A DNA stretch of 64,000 bases from Acidimicrobiia bacterium. GTDB lineage: Bacteria; Actinomycetota; Acidimicrobiia; Acidimicrobiales; Aldehydirespiratoraceae. Both the position numbers and the translations under genes were made by a program. Below are positions 62,268 through 64,000 of this stretch, in pieces (the first letter of the stretch is position 1; every line of letters starts with the position of its first letter). Below the pieces are notes generated by a model. The model made no database searches. It had not been told where the DNA came from and saw only the letters and a list, made by a program, of their open reading frames with translations. The DNA is taken from positions 1-64,000 of the forward strand of contig JAJEJB010000015.1 in assembly GCA_022828135.1 (NCBI GenBank), read 5' to 3'.

Positions 62268-64000
62268 GTGACTCCCGCCGACTCCTCCGATTCGTCATCG
62301 AAGTATCTCGATCCCGAGCAGCGGGCTCGGATGGAGATTGACGAGCAGCTGGCCGCGTGCGGGTGGGCGGTGCAGGACTACAAGCACGCGGCGGTGGCCG
62401 CAGCACAGGGAGTGGCGGTTCGGGAAGTCCCCACTGACGCCGGACCGGCCGACTACGTGCTGTTCGTTGATCGCCAGGCGGTGGGGGTGATCGAGGCCAA
62501 GAAGGCGGGCACCACTCTGACCGGAGTCGAGCCCCAGACTCGCAAGTACCAGGTCTCCTCTCCTGACTGGTTGCCCGCGTTTCAGGTGGACGGAGCACTG
62601 CCATTCGGCTACGAGTCCACAGGAACGGAGACCCGCTTCACCTGCGGGCTCGACCCGATCCCGGCCAGCCGGAGGGTGTTCACTTTCCACCGGCCCGAGA
62701 TGCTGGCCCACTGGGTCGACGAGCATCTGCGCTTGGGCGGGTACGCCACGCTGCGAGCCGGCCTGCAGCTGCTGCCTGAACTGGAGCCCGACGCGCCCGG
62801 GCTGTGGCCAGCGCAAGCCGAGGCCATCCGCAACCTGGAAGAGTCGCTGAGGGAGAACCGCCCCCGGGCGCTGATCCAGATGGCCACCGGGGCAGGCAAG
62901 ACGTTCACTGCCGCCAACGTCTGCTATCGGCTGGTGCGCCACGCCGGTGCTCGCCGGATCCTGTTCCTGGTGGACCGGGCCAACCTGGGCCGCCAAGCAG
63001 TGCGGGAGTTCGAGGGCTTCACCGTGCCCGACGACCCTCGCAAGTTCACCGAGCTGTACAACGTCCGCCGGCTCGCATCGTCGCAGCTCAACATGGCCGC
63101 CGAAGCCGCCACCAAGGTGCATGTGAGCACCATCCAGCGGCTGTATTCGATCCTGCGGGGCGACGAGGAGTTCGACGAGAGCCTCGACGAGAGCACTGGC
63201 TTCGAGATGGCGCCCGACCAGCCGGTGGAGGTGTCCTACAACCCGAAGGTCCCGATCGAGTCCTACGACCTGATCATCGTCGACGAGTGTCACCGCTCGA
63301 TCTACGGAGTGTGGCGTCAGGTGCTGGAGTACTTCGACGCGTTCCTGGTGGGGCTCACGGCCACGCCGGGCATCCAGACCTTCGCCTTCTTCGAGCAGAA
63401 CATGGTGATGGAGTACGGCCACGAGCAGGCGGTGGCCGATCGGGTGAACGTGGACTTCGACGTGTTCCGCATCCGCACCGAGATCACCGAGTCCGGGGGC
63501 ACGGTCCCGGCCGATTTCGTGACCGAGTTCCGCGATCGCGAGACCCGCCAGCTGCGGTTGGAGAAGGTCGACGAGGACATCGACTACAGCGCGGCCGAGT
63601 TGGACCGCAAGGTGGTAGCCCCCGACCAGATCCGAACCGTTGTGCGAACCCTGCGGGACTCGCTGCCCGTGATCTTCGACGACCGGGAGCGCCGGCCGGA
63701 CGACCTCCTGAGGCATGTCCCCAAGACGCTGATCTTCGCCAAGGACGACAGCCACGCCGATGACATCGTGCAGGTCGTGCGCCAGGAGTTCGGTCTCAGC
63801 AACGAGGGCGCGGTGAAGATCACCTACCGCTCCGGCGACTCCGGCAACAAGCCCGAGGATCTGCTCCAGCAGTTCCGCACCAACTACCCGACCCGCATCG
63901 CGGTGACGGTTGACATGATCGCCACCGGTACCGACGTGAAACCAATCGAGTGCGTGGTGTTCATGCGCATGGTTCGGAGCCGCAACTTCTTCGAGCAGAT
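62268..64000 (+). CDS. hsdR: Type I restriction enzyme HsdR, N-terminal and motor part (cut by window end)
   Basis: At least 577 aa from GTG 62268; the frame is open at the right edge. The N-terminal PD-(D/E)xK nuclease shows D62 (ADYVLF), E76-A-K78 (VIEAKKAG) and the QxxxY motif (Q90-Y94). The SF2 motor follows: Walker A ATGAGKT (206-212), DECH (339-342), GLTATPG, and the motif VI region IATGTDVKPIECVVFMRMV. It is the ATP-driven translocating and cutting subunit of a type I restriction system; hsdM and hsdS are expected beyond the window. It is divergent from the toxin-antitoxin pair. Confidence 0.88.
   Translation, partial: MTPADSSDSSSKYLDPEQRARMEIDEQLAACGWAVQDYKHAAVAAAQGVAVREVPTDAGPADYVLFVDRQAVGVIEAKKAGTTLTGVEPQTRKYQVSSPDWLPAFQVDGALPFGYESTGTETRFTCGLDPIPASRRVFTFHRPEMLAHWVDEHLRLGGYATLRAGLQLLPELEPDAPGLWPAQAEAIRNLEESLRENRPRALIQMATGAGKTFTAANVCYRLVRHAGARRILFLVDRANLGRQAVREFEGFTVPDDPRKFTELYNVRRLASSQLNMAAEAATKVHVSTIQRLYSILRGDEEFDESLDESTGFEMAPDQPVEVSYNPKVPIESYDLIIVDECHRSIYGVWRQVLEYFDAFLVGLTATPGIQTFAFFEQNMVMEYGHEQAVADRVNVDFDVFRIRTEITESGGTVPADFVTEFRDRETRQLRLEKVDEDIDYSAAELDRKVVAPDQIRTVVRTLRDSLPVIFDDRERRPDDLLRHVPKTLIFAKDDSHADDIVQVVRQEFGLSNEGAVKITYRSGDSGNKPEDLLQQFRTNYPTRIAVTVDMIATGTDVKPIECVVFMRMVRSRNFFEQ

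Noticed and set aside
1..64000. CRISPR array or insertion sequence
   Set aside because: No regularly spaced repeats were seen. No transposase or integrase frame with recognisable motifs was found on either strand, including inside the 6.6-10.6 kb island.

Overview
This is a 64 kb chromosomal stretch of a high-GC actinobacterium. The markers are the adjacent histidine phosphatase / DUF3090 / SCO1664-type genes, a DUF3107 gene, a PdtaS-like histidine kinase, an F420-type LLM oxidoreductase, ClpC-type N-domains and many GTG starts. A complete System I cytochrome c maturation operon together with a form II CO-dehydrogenase-like operon points to a deep lineage such as Acidimicrobiia. That placement is inference, and I cannot name a genus.

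Layout. 1-3 kb is accessory: the tail of a Calx-beta surface protein, a DUF4143 ATPase remnant, a secreted HNH nuclease-like lipoprotein and a VapBC pair with a palindromic operator. 3-6.6 kb holds a short phosphoglycerate-dehydrogenase-like gene whose 5' end is tandemly duplicated, an amidohydrolase, a small lipoprotein and a type 5 uracil-DNA glycosylase. 6.6-10.6 kb is a low-GC two-gene island, a PHP/SMC-type ATPase (TrlF-like) plus an AlbA_2/HATPase protein. It is bounded by an exact 18-bp direct repeat and has split the 5' end of the glycosylase gene. 10.7-26.4 kb is mostly core: the phosphatase/DUF3090/SCO1664 cluster, an aspartyl-protease-like gene, etfBA, a lipid kinase, a GDPD, a beta-lactamase-like serine hydrolase, an acyl-CoA ligase, a PdtaS-like kinase, mrp and several enzymes of unknown role.

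26.4-33.1 kb is the ccmABCDEFGH operon on the minus strand, with 4-nt overlaps at almost every junction. 33.2-37.1 kb contains an SDR, a secreted peptidase-like lipoprotein and a MaoC pair. 37.2-39.4 kb is a LysR regulator divergent from myo-inositol-1-phosphate synthase. 39.5-44.5 kb is an acyl-CoA cluster (tandem CaiB-type protein, thiolase, HMG-CoA-synthase-like/DUF35 fusion). Then follow an unusual ClpC-N/RidA fusion, a gamma-glutamyltransferase, a coxSLM-like operon, a nucleotidyltransferase and a phosphatase.

52.7-58.4 kb is a menaquinone operon (isochorismate synthase, menD, menH, menC) whose first enzyme carries an N-terminal MerR-like regulator. 58.4-61.4 kb has two membrane proteins and the LLM oxidoreductase. 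The right edge is accessory again: a RelE-like toxin-antitoxin pair divergent from the start of a type I restriction hsdR that runs off the window.

The most notable items are the repeat-bounded TrlF/AlbA_2 island, the ClpC-N/RidA fusion, the MerR/isochorismate synthase fusion, a small dispersed palindromic element present twice, and the duplicated leader ORF in front of the dehydrogenase.
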